Shown: in pieces, positions 54,829 to 62,764 of the stretch
Position numbering within the stretch: position 1 is the first letter of the stretch
Layout: every line of letters starts with the position of its first letter
DNA from: Moraxella atlantae NBRC 14588
GTDB lineage: Bacteria; Pseudomonadota; Gammaproteobacteria; Pseudomonadales; Moraxellaceae
Assembly: GCF_001591265.1 (NCBI RefSeq)
Contig: NZ_BCUL01000001.1
Span: forward strand, 1 to 64,000
DNA length: 64,000 bases
Direction of reading: 5' to 3'
Notes under the pieces: model-generated
Databases searched by the model: none
Seen by the model: only the letters and a program-made list of their open reading frames with translations
Told to the model about the DNA's origin: nothing
Program-made: the position numbers and the translations under genes

Positions 54829-55638
54829 GGTAGTGTTTAAATAGTAAGTTTTCGATATTCTTTAGCTTTCTGAGCATTGTACTTATTGATGAAAACATGA
54901 ATAGCGTCCACGTGTCTTTCTAGTTGCTTAGAGAAACTCAAACTTTTACGAACAAGCCGACCTACTCTCGCACGAACTGTTGCATTACAACGCTCTATAT
55001 GACTGGTTTCACCCCGATATTCACTACATTCATGCAAACGTGAATCAAAGGTTTTATTATACGCTTTCCACATATCACTTTTGCTGATGAGATTTTGATA
55101 ATCTGGGGCAATGTTAGCTTTAAATTGTTTGCAAGCTTTAATCCCCCTATCACCAATGTAATAACCGACGATTTGTCTTGTTCTACGACATAAGGCAAGC
55201 CAAAGCCATTGTTTGTTGTTTCGTTTTTGTACGAATGTCCACATTTCGTCAAGTTCAAGGATATCATTAGGTTTTGCAGGCAGTAGATTCTGTATTATTG
55301 GTATCTGGGCTTTTTTTTAACCAGTTACTTAATGTGGCTGGGGCTGTGCCAAATATCCGTTGTATACCTCTCATGCTGGCTCTTTCATGATAGGTATTGA
55401 TGATTTCTTCTTTGCGTTCTTCTGTGTATTTTACTTTTGGGTACATGACACCGTAAAAGTTGCAGTTATAGCAATGGTATAGCTCACTTTTTGCTTTGTT
55501 GTACCCATTTCTTTTCACGTTAGTAGATTGGCATCTTCGGCAATGATAGGTTTTTTGTTCCGTTATCATGAATTTAACATTTTTGTTTGTGATAGAATAT
55601 GTTTATTTTATCCTAAAACTTACTATTTAAACACCACC
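54829..55638 (-). mobile_element. IS1-family insertion sequence
   Basis: 810 bp. Terminal inverted repeats share GGT(A/G)GTGTTTAAATAGTAAGTTT: left end from 54829, right end at 55616-55638. Two overlapping ORFs give an IS1 transposase. The flanks (TGGTTTTT left, CCTTTAAC right) do not repeat, so no target duplication is visible. Together with loss of the 3' half of tnpB on its right this suggests that an adjacent deletion or recombination followed insertion. Confidence 0.85.
54837..55569 (-). CDS. IS1 family transposase, two ORFs joined by slippage
   Basis: ORF A (55569-55267, 100 residues): zinc-finger CRRCQ...CYNC and HTH (MRGIQRIFGTAPATLSNWLKK). ORF B (about 55310-54837): catalytic ILELDEMWTF (D), SDMWKAY (D) and TSHIERCNATVRARVGRLVRK (E). 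They meet at an A8 run (55318-55311 on the minus strand). ORF B is in the +1 frame relative to A; a -1 shift, the IS1 textbook case, would hit a stop after six codons. Loss of one A by polymerase slippage would fuse them. Otherwise this copy is inactive. Confidence 0.82.
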
Positions 55639-56468
55639 CCTTTAACAAGCTGTGTGGTGAGTTTGTGGCTAAAGTCTTGACGGATATTGCTGATTTTGGC
55701 GTGTAATCGTGATAGCTTGGTTTTCGCTTTGGCACGATTGTTACTACCTTTTTGTTTACGACTAAGTTGTTTGCTTAGGCGTTTGAGTTTTTGTAATTGC
55801 TGTTTAAGTGGTTTGGGTGCTTGGATTTTTGTACCGTCTGATAATACGGCTAAATCGGTAATACCTAAGTCTATACCTACCACTTTGCCTGTTTTGGGTA
55901 TGGGCTGTGGTGGGTCTTGTAATTCAACAGCCACCGATACAAACCAGTGGTCGCCTTTTTTAAAAATCTTGGCGGATAAGATTTTACCAGTATGTCGTAG
56001 GTTTTCACGCATTTTGACCCAACCAAGGTTAGGAATTTTGATACGTTTGTGGTCTATTTTAAATTGGTCGTTGGATAGGCTAAATCTGTCGTTTACGCCT
56101 TTTTTGCGAAATTGTGGGTATTTAGCTTCCCCTTTAAAAAAGCGTTTGAATGCGTCCCCGAGTTGCATGATGGCAAGCTGTGGGCTACATTTGGTAATTT
56201 CTAACATAAAGGGAAATTGGGTGCGTTTGATGGCGTTAAGCTGTTTACGCAAGCTGCCTTGCGATGGCCTGTTTAGTTTGCTGATGTCAATTTCAATGCC
56301 TTTTGCTAAACAATCATCACGGTAAGCCTTGTCTGCTTGATGTTGGGTTTGCCATTCTGCCAATGCCCAGTTATAGGCAAGGCGAGCCACGCCGCAAGCT
56401 TTTGCAAAGTAGGTGGCTTGTTTGTCTGTTGGGTCAAGTCGAATGATGTGTCCACGAATGACTGTCAC
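55623..56468 (-). pseudogene. tnpB: TnpB (IS607-type element), 3' truncated
   Basis: 281 residues of an RNA-guided TnpB nuclease. Present: N-terminal wedge/REC part (ACGVARLAYNWALAEWQ, then KYPQFRKKGVNDRFSLSND) and RuvC-I with D200 (VVGIDLGITDLAVLSDG). Missing: RuvC-II Glu, the zinc finger and RuvC-III Asp; the frame runs into the IS1 inverted repeat and stops there (VKGVVFK). So it cannot cut DNA. Start GTG at 56468 overlaps the tnpA stop. The element right end, where the omegaRNA would lie, is also gone. Confidence 0.9.
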
Positions 56469-56629
56469 TCTAATACTTCCTTGACGGCTTCGAGTAGTTT
56501 TTTATTTTTTTTACTGCGTGAGCCGTAAAGTCTAGCACTAAATACGGTGATAATTTCGAGTACGTCTTGGGCGAGTTCCTCTTCAAAGGATAGGTTTTCG
56601 CCTTGATTGATACTTATTAATCTATTCAT
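56465..56629 (-). pseudogene. tnpA: IS607-type serine recombinase TnpA, C-terminal remnant
   Basis: 54 residues, MNRLISINQGENLSFEEELAQ-type start then VLEIITVFSARLYGSRSKKNKK and a Glu/Lys helix. The ITVFSARLYGSR wording matches the C-terminal end of IS607 TnpA. The HTH and catalytic serine domain are absent; a stop codon lies a few codons upstream in frame. It overlaps tnpB by the bases GTGA, the usual IS607 gene order. Confidence 0.7.
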
Positions 56630-56991
56630 AATGGGTATTATTAAATAGATTTAGTTAGATTTCAATAAGCAGTTAGTAACCCTGTCCCCCAAGATGTTGT
56701 CACCGTTTGCTAACGTTCGTATCAAACCGACAACACAAAAAGTATCAAACCAACAACACAAAAAAAAGCCAATCGATGAATTGGCTGGCAAAAGTCTTTA
56801 CACCCACTAAACACAATAGCTACAGGACACAATAGCTACAGGGTTTTACTGTAGCATGTTTTTAGCCTACCGCGCAATGTGGTTAAGCGCTAGTAAAAGG
56901 CAAGCATCAAGCCGATATTTGACTTTTTAACCCACACAAAAAAAGGCGCGCTCAACTGCACACCCTTTTTTGGAACAATACTTGAATGATC
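56630..56991. other. Spacer with short direct repeats downstream of lipA
   Basis: 362 bp without a gene. Two imperfect tandem copies of TATCAAACCRACAACACAAAAA (about 56722-56763) and two copies of ACACAATAGCTACAGG (about 56812-56842) are visible. A terminator lies at 56757-56786. Probably old flanking DNA of the IS607 remnant. Confidence 0.55.
56757..56786 (-). terminator. Minus-strand terminator downstream of lipA
   Basis: AGCCAAT tcatcg ATTGGCT followed by a run of nine T on the minus strand. About 205 bp past the lipA stop, so lipA may have a long 3' tail. Confidence 0.75.
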
Positions 56992-58092
56992 CTAGCACGC
57001 TGTCTGTTTGCTCACCGACGCACCTGCCTTTATATCAGCTTCTGACACAGGATTTTTACCACGAATGGGGCGTGGGCATGGCTCGCCGTAATACTGGCGA
57101 TCGGCAAAATAGCTTGAGCGCACCATCGGGCCTGCCCAAACGTTAAAAAAGCCCAATTTTTTGCCATACGCCATATAGCGGTCAAATTCATCAGGATGAA
57201 CAAAACGATCTACAGGCGCGTGACTTTTACTTGGTGCAAGGTATTGCCCAATCGTCACCAAATCCACGTCATGCGCTTTTAAATCATCCAGCAGCGCATA
57301 AACTTCTTCTTCAGTCTCACCCAAACCGACCATAAAACCGCATTTGGTTGGCAAATCGGGGCGGCGTGCCTTGTATTGTTTGAGCAAATCTAGTGAATGT
57401 TGATAGTCCGAACCAGGGCGAAATGCTTTGTATAGCCGTGGCACGGTTTCGATGTTGTGGTTGAACACATCGGGCGCAGTCTCGACCAACGTATCAAGCG
57501 CAATCTGCATACGCCCCCGAAAATCGGGCACCAAAATTTCAATCAAGCAATTAGGCGATAGCGCGCGCGTACGCTCGATGACCTCGGCAAAATGTCCTGC
57601 GCCACCATCGACCAGATCATCGCGATCTACCGATGTGATCACGGCATATTTTAGACCCATATCACTGATGGTTTCGGCGGTATGGCGCGGCTCGTCAGTG
57701 TCAAGCGGGCGTGGGCGACCGTGTGCCACATCACAAAACGGACAACGCCGCGTGCAAATATCGCCCATAATCATAAATGTTGCCGTACCATCGCCAAAAC
57801 ATTCAGGTAAATTGGGGCAAGCAGCTTCCTCACAGACGGTATATAGGTTGTTGCGGCGCAAAGTGGATTTGATACGCTCAACCTCTGCCGATGACGACAG
57901 TTTAACGCGAATCCAATCGGGTTTTTTGGGCGCAACTTCAGTGGGAATGATTTTAATAGGAATTCGCGCTACTTTGTCATGTCCGCGCAGCTTTTCGCCA
58001 ACTTCGGGGCGTCTGACGGCGGCACGCGCAGCAGGTGGGGTGGGGCGCGTTGTCTCGGCGGTTGGGTTATGGGTTTGCACAACGTCAGTCAT
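56992..58092 (-). CDS. lipA: Lipoyl synthase
   Basis: Radical SAM enzyme inserting two sulfurs into octanoyl groups on 2-oxoacid dehydrogenases. 366 residues. Auxiliary cluster C87, C92, C98 ([12 protein letters not shown]), radical SAM cluster C113, C117, C120 (CTRRCPFC) and the C-terminal serine ligand in MVRSSYF. Expected middle motifs [12 protein letters not shown] and GETEEEV. N-terminal extension of about 40 residues rich in T, P and A. lipB is not adjacent. An antisense ORF of 275 codons is a shadow. Confidence 0.95.
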   Translation of the reverse strand: MTDVVQTHNPTAETTRPTPPAARAAVRRPEVGEKLRGHDKVARIPIKIIPTEVAPKKPDWIRVKLSSSAEVERIKSTLRRNNLYTVCEEAACPNLPECFGDGTATFMIMGDICTRRCPFCDVAHGRPRPLDTDEPRHTAETISDMGLKYAVITSVDRDDLVDGGAGHFAEVIERTRALSPNCLIEILVPDFRGRMQIALDTLVETAPDVFNHNIETVPRLYKAFRPGSDYQHSLDLLKQYKARRPDLPTKCGFMVGLGETEEEVYALLDDLKAHDVDLVTIGQYLAPSKSHAPVDRFVHPDEFDRYMAYGKKLGFFNVWAGPMVRSSYFADRQYYGEPCPRPIRGKNPVSEADIKAGASVSKQTAC

Positions 58093-58462
58093 AAAAGTTC
58101 CTTGTTCTTATATAGCAGCGATTTACGTCGGCTGTTATGTATCACGCCATTATAGCAAATCGCCGCTTGTTTGGCAGCTTTGCTTGCTGGTCAAAAAGCG
58201 GATTGTTGGTTACTTGATTGGCAAAAATCATATGACACCTAAATTTAACGATTGATATTAACGCGCACCTGATGTTAAAGCGCGCCATGATTTGCCGTCG
58301 GCATGACTTTCAAAAAATCAACAGAAAAAAAAATCAGCCATCAATAACAAGTTTTAACTTATTGTATGCTAAGTGCCTAAAAATCAAGGTATTAGTTTGC
58401 TAGGCGCGTCGATATGTTGTTGTGGTCTGATGTCATTGCCACAATCGCAAAGCAATAAAAAT

Positions 58463-58496
58463 TTCTAAAATGAATTTTATTCAACTTATTTTAGAA
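58463..58496. promoter_or_regulatory. Inverted repeat upstream of mesX
   Basis: TTCTAAAAT (58463-58471) and ATTTTAGAA (58488-58496), perfect 9-bp arms with a 16-bp spacer, in the A/T-rich region about 120 bp before the mesX ATG. Arm spacing suits a dimeric regulator spanning two turns. Regulator unknown. Confidence 0.45.
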
Positions 58497-58557
58497 TAAT
58501 ATCATTTTTATTCATGTTAAAAATCAGGTATAAATAGCGGCATAGATTAAAACCTAA

Positions 58558-58578
58558 AATCTTACAAGATGTAAGATT
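58558..58578 (+). promoter_or_regulatory. Perfect hairpin in the mesX 5' region
   Basis: AATCTTACA aga TGTAAGATT, 9-bp perfect arms, 40 bp before the mesX ATG. No T-run follows, so not a terminator. It may be an operator or an mRNA structure. Confidence 0.5.
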
Positions 58579-58618
58579 AATTGTGTCAGATAACCCGTTA
58601 GCCAAAGGTGATTTAGCG

Positions 58619-59686
58619 ATGACGACTTCAACCCAACCGACTTCAACCCAACCGACTTCAACCCAACCGACTTCAACCCAACCGACTTCAACCCAACCGA
58701 CTTCAACCCAACCGTTTGCTTGTTCAGTCCAGCGCATTCGTTTTGATGAAAACTATGTGCCTGCCAAAAGCACACGCTTGACAACCAATTTTGCCAACCT
58801 TGCACGCGGTGAGCGCCGTCAGCAAAACCTGCAAAATACGTTGAACATGATTAACAACCGCTTCAACAATCTGGCGCATTGGGATAACCCAACGGGCGAT
58901 CGCTACCGCGTTGAGCTTGACATCGTATCACTTGATTTGGATATCGAAGGCAATGGCGAGCGTTTTCCTGCCATCGAGATGCTGCACACTACCATCATTG
59001 ATCAACAAACCCACACACGCATCAGCGGCATTGTCGGCAACAGTTTTTCATCGTATGTGCGCGATTATGACTTTAGTGTGTGGCTGCGTCGTCACAACAA
59101 TAACTACCAAAACACTGACTTCACAGTCCCCGATAACTTTGGCGTGCTGCATGGCAAGTTGTTTAAATACCTGTTAGAATCAGATGAGTTTCGCCAGCAA
59201 TTTCCCAAATCGCCTGTGATTTGCCTAAGTGTTTCGACAACAAAAACTTACGAGCGCACAACCAACGTGCATCCAATTCTTGGCGTAGAGTACCGCCAAG
59301 ATGCGTATTCGCTGACCGATGAATACTTTGCTCACATGGGCTTACGTGTGCGTTACTTTATGCCGCCCAATGCGGTTGCCCCGTTGGCGTTTTATTTCTC
59401 AGGCGATTTGCTCAACGATTACAGCAACCTTGAGCTGATTGGTGCCATCAGCACGATGGAGTCATTCCAAAAAATTTACCGCCCAGAGATTTATAACGCC
59501 AATTCGGCAGCAGGGCAGGTGTATCAGCCAAGTTTGACGTATGACGATTATTCATTGACAAATATCGACTATGACCGTGACGAGCGCACGCAGCTTGCTA
59601 TCGAACAAGGTAACTACACCGAGACCAACTTCATCGAGCCATTTCGCAATGTGTTAGCACAGTGGGCAGGCGTGGATGTTGTTTAG
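58619..59686 (+). CDS. mesX: DUF1852 protein, MesX-type partner of the core methionine synthase
   Basis: 355 residues, soluble. DUF1852 proteins occur beside the short methionine synthase MesD; in Acinetobacter baylyi both are required for cobalamin-independent, folate-independent, oxygen-dependent methionine synthesis (established for that family). Here the core starts near residue 33 (FACSVQRIRFDENYVP) and includes ERFPAIEMLHTTIID, NFGVLHGKLFKYLL, and HPILGVEYRQD. The first 32 residues are six TSTQP units, a repeat-built tail. ATG at 58619 follows AAAGGTGATTTAGCG; a longer start adds 12 residues without a ribosome site. mesD follows after 53 bp. Confidence 0.85.
   Translation: MTTSTQPTSTQPTSTQPTSTQPTSTQPTSTQPFACSVQRIRFDENYVPAKSTRLTTNFANLARGERRQQNLQNTLNMINNRFNNLAHWDNPTGDRYRVELDIVSLDLDIEGNGERFPAIEMLHTTIIDQQTHTRISGIVGNSFSSYVRDYDFSVWLRRHNNNYQNTDFTVPDNFGVLHGKLFKYLLESDEFRQQFPKSPVICLSVSTTKTYERTTNVHPILGVEYRQDAYSLTDEYFAHMGLRVRYFMPPNAVAPLAFYFSGDLLNDYSNLELIGAISTMESFQKIYRPEIYNANSAAGQVYQPSLTYDDYSLTNIDYDRDERTQLAIEQGNYTETNFIEPFRNVLAQWAGVDVV
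58625..58714 (+). repeat. 15-bp tandem repeat coding TSTQP x6
   Basis: ACTTCAACCCAACCG repeated six times without a mismatch at the 5' end of mesX. The unit is a multiple of three, so copy-number change alters only the length of the N-terminal tail. Confidence 0.95.
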
Positions 59687-59739
59687 TGTTTTATATTTAA
59701 TTTAATAATTTAATTAATTTAAAAAAATAGGAAGATTTT

Positions 59740-60801
59740 ATGACGCAATCAGCAAACCGTATCGCCCAGCTACAGCGACTACCCACCTCAACTGCAGGTA
59801 GCTTGCCGAAGCCTGCGTGGTTGGCAGAACCTGAAAAACTGTGGTCAGAATGGAGAGTCACAGGCGATGACTTGCAACAAGCCAAATATGACGCGCTGTT
59901 GGTATCACTGCAAGAACAAACTGCCGCAGGGCTTGATATCGTCAGCGATGGCGAGCAAACCCGTCAGCACTTTGTCACCACCTTTATTGAGCATCTTAAT
60001 GGTGTGGATTTTAACCAACGCCAAACGGTCAAAATTCGTAACCGCTACGATGCCAGCGTGCCAAGCGTTGTAGACGCGGTGTCGCGCTCCAAGGCGGTAT
60101 TTGTTGAAGATGCGCAGTTTTTGCGTCGTCACACCGACCGCGTCATCAAATGGGCATTACCAGGCCCGATGACCATGGTTGATACCTTGTATGATGCGCA
60201 CTACAAAAGCCGTGAAAAATTGGCATGGGAATTTGCCACCATTTTGAACCAAGAAGCCAAAGAATTGGCGGCAGCAGGTGTGGATATTATTCAGTTTGAT
60301 GAACCAGCGTTCAACGTGTTTTTTGATGAGGTTCACGATTGGGGCATGGCGGCATTAGAACGCGCTTGTGAAGGCTTAGCCGATATGGGTTGTCAAACCG
60401 CGGTGCATATCTGTTATGGCTATGGCATCAAAGCAAACACCGATTGGAAACAGACACTGGGCAGCGAGTGGCGACAATACGAAGAAGTATTCCCAAAACT
60501 GCAAGCGTCATGCTTGGACATGATTTCATTGGAATCGCAAAATTCACGCGTGCCGATGGATTTGATGGAGCTGATTCGCGGCAAAAAGGTCATGGTGGGC
60601 GCGATTGACGTGGCGACCGACACCATCGAAACGCCTGAACAAGTTGCCGATACCTTGCGCAAGGCATTACAATTTGTCGATGCCGATAAGCTGTATCCTT
60701 CAACCAACTGTGGCATGACGCCGCTATCACGCGCGGTTGCCCGTGGCAAGCTTGCAGCTTTGACAGCAGGGGCAGCACTTGTGCGTCGTGAATTGGCATA
60801 A
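59740..60801 (+). CDS. mesD: Core methionine synthase (MetE C-terminal-like), MesD-type
   Basis: 353 residues: only the catalytic barrel of MetE, without the N-terminal folate-binding half. Zinc ligands H223 and C225 (AVHICYGYG), E265 (ISLESQNSR) and C324 (STNCGMTP); homocysteine contacts in TAGSLPKP, DGEQTRQHF and FDEPAFNVF. Given the mesX gene in front, the MesD assignment is preferred over other short MetE-like groups. Methylates homocysteine; the methyl donor of MesD enzymes is not 5-methyl-THF-triglutamate and is unsettled. AATAGGAAGATTTT precedes the ATG. Confidence 0.88.
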   Translation: MTQSANRIAQLQRLPTSTAGSLPKPAWLAEPEKLWSEWRVTGDDLQQAKYDALLVSLQEQTAAGLDIVSDGEQTRQHFVTTFIEHLNGVDFNQRQTVKIRNRYDASVPSVVDAVSRSKAVFVEDAQFLRRHTDRVIKWALPGPMTMVDTLYDAHYKSREKLAWEFATILNQEAKELAAAGVDIIQFDEPAFNVFFDEVHDWGMAALERACEGLADMGCQTAVHICYGYGIKANTDWKQTLGSEWRQYEEVFPKLQASCLDMISLESQNSRVPMDLMELIRGKKVMVGAIDVATDTIETPEQVADTLRKALQFVDADKLYPSTNCGMTPLSRAVARGKLAALTAGAALVRRELA

Positions 60802-60865
60802 GCCAATCGCACGCGGTGTTTTTTAGGGTCAAAAAGTTATAACAGTAAAAGGTAAGCAAATACAA

Positions 60866-61357
60866 ATGGTAGCAGCGAGCGATTTTCGAAACGCCATGGC
60901 AATGCTCAGTAGCGCGGTCAATGTGGTAACCACCGCAGGTGAGGCAGGGCGGCACGGCTTTACCGCATCGGCGGTGTGTAGCGTCACCGATGCGCCACCG
61001 ACCTTGCTGGTGTGCATGAATACCGCGTCACGCTCTTACCAGTATTTTGTTGAAAACCGTGTGCTAGCGGTGAATGTGCTTGCCGAACACCATGAGCCGC
61101 TGTCGAACAGCTTTGCCTCCAAAATGAGCTCTGAGGAGCGTTTTGGACAAGCTGAGTGGACAACGTTGGCAACGGGTTCACCGATTTTGACCAATGCGCT
61201 GGTGAGTTTTGATTGCCAAATTGAGCAAATCCAAGAAATTGGTACGCATGGTATCTTTATGTGCCGCATTGTCGCCTTGCGTCAAAATGACCACGATCAA
61301 GGATTGGTGTATTTTAACCGTGCGTATCACCGTGTGGGTACGCCCAAAATCGGTTAG
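60866..61357 (+). CDS. Flavin reductase family protein
   Basis: 163 residues, FMN-binding split-barrel of the HpaC/RutF type: FRNAMAMLSSAVNVVTTAG, GFTASAVCSVTDAPPTLLVCMN, and YFNRAYHRVG. Makes reduced flavin from NAD(P)H for an oxygen-using partner. 64 bp after mesD; such a reductase accompanies mesX-mesD in several genomes and would fit the oxygen requirement of that system, an inference. No monooxygenase partner other than MesX/MesD is nearby. Confidence 0.88.
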   Translation: MVAASDFRNAMAMLSSAVNVVTTAGEAGRHGFTASAVCSVTDAPPTLLVCMNTASRSYQYFVENRVLAVNVLAEHHEPLSNSFASKMSSEERFGQAEWTTLATGSPILTNALVSFDCQIEQIQEIGTHGIFMCRIVALRQNDHDQGLVYFNRAYHRVGTPKIG

Positions 61358-61410
61358 CATGGTTTAATTGACCCTATTCCGGTGGTTTTTTCGCTGTTTG
61401 TTGTTGCGCG

Positions 61411-61446
61411 CCTGCTATTGGTCATGAACCAGTAGCAGGTCTTTTC
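61411..61446 (+). terminator. Terminator after the flavin reductase
   Basis: CCTGCTATTGG tcatgaa CCAGTAGCAGG (one mismatch) followed by TCTTTTC. Ends the mes unit and separates it from the symporter gene. Confidence 0.75.
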
Positions 61447-61473
61447 ATGTTGAGATAAAGGGATATTACGATC

Positions 61474-62442
61474 ATGAACCGACCCAAGTATTTGCCCGAT
61501 AATTTTAGCCTGCTGATTATGCTGATGGTGGTGCTTGCCAGTATTGTGCCGATAGCGGGCACGCCTGCGCGCGTATTTAGCCACATGACAGATGTTGCCG
61601 TTGGGCTGCTGTTTTTTTTGCATGGGGCAAAATTATCGCGTGAAGCGGTGCTTGAGGGCTTGCTGCATTGGCGGCTGCATTTGATGATTTTTGCCGCCAC
61701 GTTTGTGCTGTATCCACTGCTTGCGCTTGTTATGAAGCCGTTGGTCATGCCATTTATCACGCCTGAGCTATACATGGGCTTTGTTTATCTATGCCTGTTG
61801 CCCTCAACAGTGCAATCCTCGATTGCGTTTGTGTCGATTGCTAAAGGCAATGTGCCTGCGGCGGTGTGCAGCGCGTCTGCGTCCAATATCATCGGGATTT
61901 TTCTGACACCTGTGTTGGTTGGGCTGTTTTTAAATCAGTCAGTAGACGGCGCAGGTGGTGTCGGCATGGGCGTAGTCGGCAAAATCGTTGGGCTGCTACT
62001 GGTGCCGTTTATTTTGGGGCAAATTGTTCGCCCACGGATGATCAATTTTTTAAAACAGCATGGCAAATTGGTCAAGGTGGTCGATCAAGGCTCGATTTTG
62101 ATGGTGGTGTATTCGGCATTTAGCGCAGCGGTGATTGAAGGCATTTGGCAGCAAGTGTCATGGGCGACATTGGCCTATCTCATCATCATTTGCTTAATCA
62201 TGTTGGCTATTATCATGGTCGTGCTGCAAGTGAGCAGTAAAAAACTTGGCTTTAACCGCGCTGATCGGATCACGATTTTGTTTTGCGGTTCCAAAAAAAC
62301 TTTGGCAAGTGGCGTGCCCATGGCAAAGATTTTGTTTGCAGGGCAGCCCTATGGTATGCTGATTTTGCCGTTGATGTTGTTTCATCAAATTCAACTGTTG
62401 GTGTGCGGTATTTTGGCAGCTCAGTTGGCAAAAAATAGCTAG
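61474..62442 (+). CDS. Bile acid:sodium symporter family protein (YfeH-like)
   Basis: 322 residues, about ten hydrophobic segments. Visible: VGLLFFLHGAKLSREAV, LLPSTVQSSIAFVSIAKGN (crossover region with sodium-binding polar residues), and ILFCGSKKTLASGVPMAKILF, matching the SBF-like (PF13593) branch. Inner-membrane transport of an organic anion; substrate unknown and bile acid need not be it. ATG follows AAAGGGATATTACGATC. Next to the mes genes but past a terminator. Confidence 0.88.
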   Translation: MNRPKYLPDNFSLLIMLMVVLASIVPIAGTPARVFSHMTDVAVGLLFFLHGAKLSREAVLEGLLHWRLHLMIFAATFVLYPLLALVMKPLVMPFITPELYMGFVYLCLLPSTVQSSIAFVSIAKGNVPAAVCSASASNIIGIFLTPVLVGLFLNQSVDGAGGVGMGVVGKIVGLLLVPFILGQIVRPRMINFLKQHGKLVKVVDQGSILMVVYSAFSAAVIEGIWQQVSWATLAYLIIICLIMLAIIMVVLQVSSKKLGFNRADRITILFCGSKKTLASGVPMAKILFAGQPYGMLILPLMLFHQIQLLVCGILAAQLAKNS

Positions 62443-62764
62443 CCAAATTGCCTACCATGGAGCAAATTGCCAAGCCACACAAACGCAGTTTATTTTGCTA
62501 AAAAATGCCAAAACGGCGTTTATATTTTTTATATAAATAATCGTTATAGCCGCACGCTGCACGATTTTGGCAGCATTTTGCCTTAACTTTTTGCCATAAA
62601 TACGGTATAGTAAGGCGATTATAGTCAATAAAAATTGATACCCCGCATTGCCCTTGCTGTGTACAAACCAATCTTGGCAAGGCTTGGGCAATTTGCTAGG
62701 CAAGATGATATTTTAATAGCTCGCCGAAAGCCCAACTTAACCATCAACAATCAGAGGGATGATT
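62443..62764 (+). promoter_or_regulatory. acnB promoter region
   Basis: 322 bp without a gene. TTAACT (62583-62588) and TATAGT (62606-62611) with a 17-bp spacer form a good promoter candidate, giving a leader of about 145 nt before acnB. An A/T-rich block lies at 62518-62545. Confidence 0.5.

Noticed and set aside
57428..58255. 275-codon ORF antisense to lipA
   Set aside because: Runs opposite a clear lipoyl synthase with all cluster cysteines; residue make-up is the usual shadow pattern and no ribosome site supports it.
58625..58714. Regular repeats considered as a CRISPR array
   Set aside because: 15-bp units abut directly with no spacers and encode TSTQP in frame with mesX.
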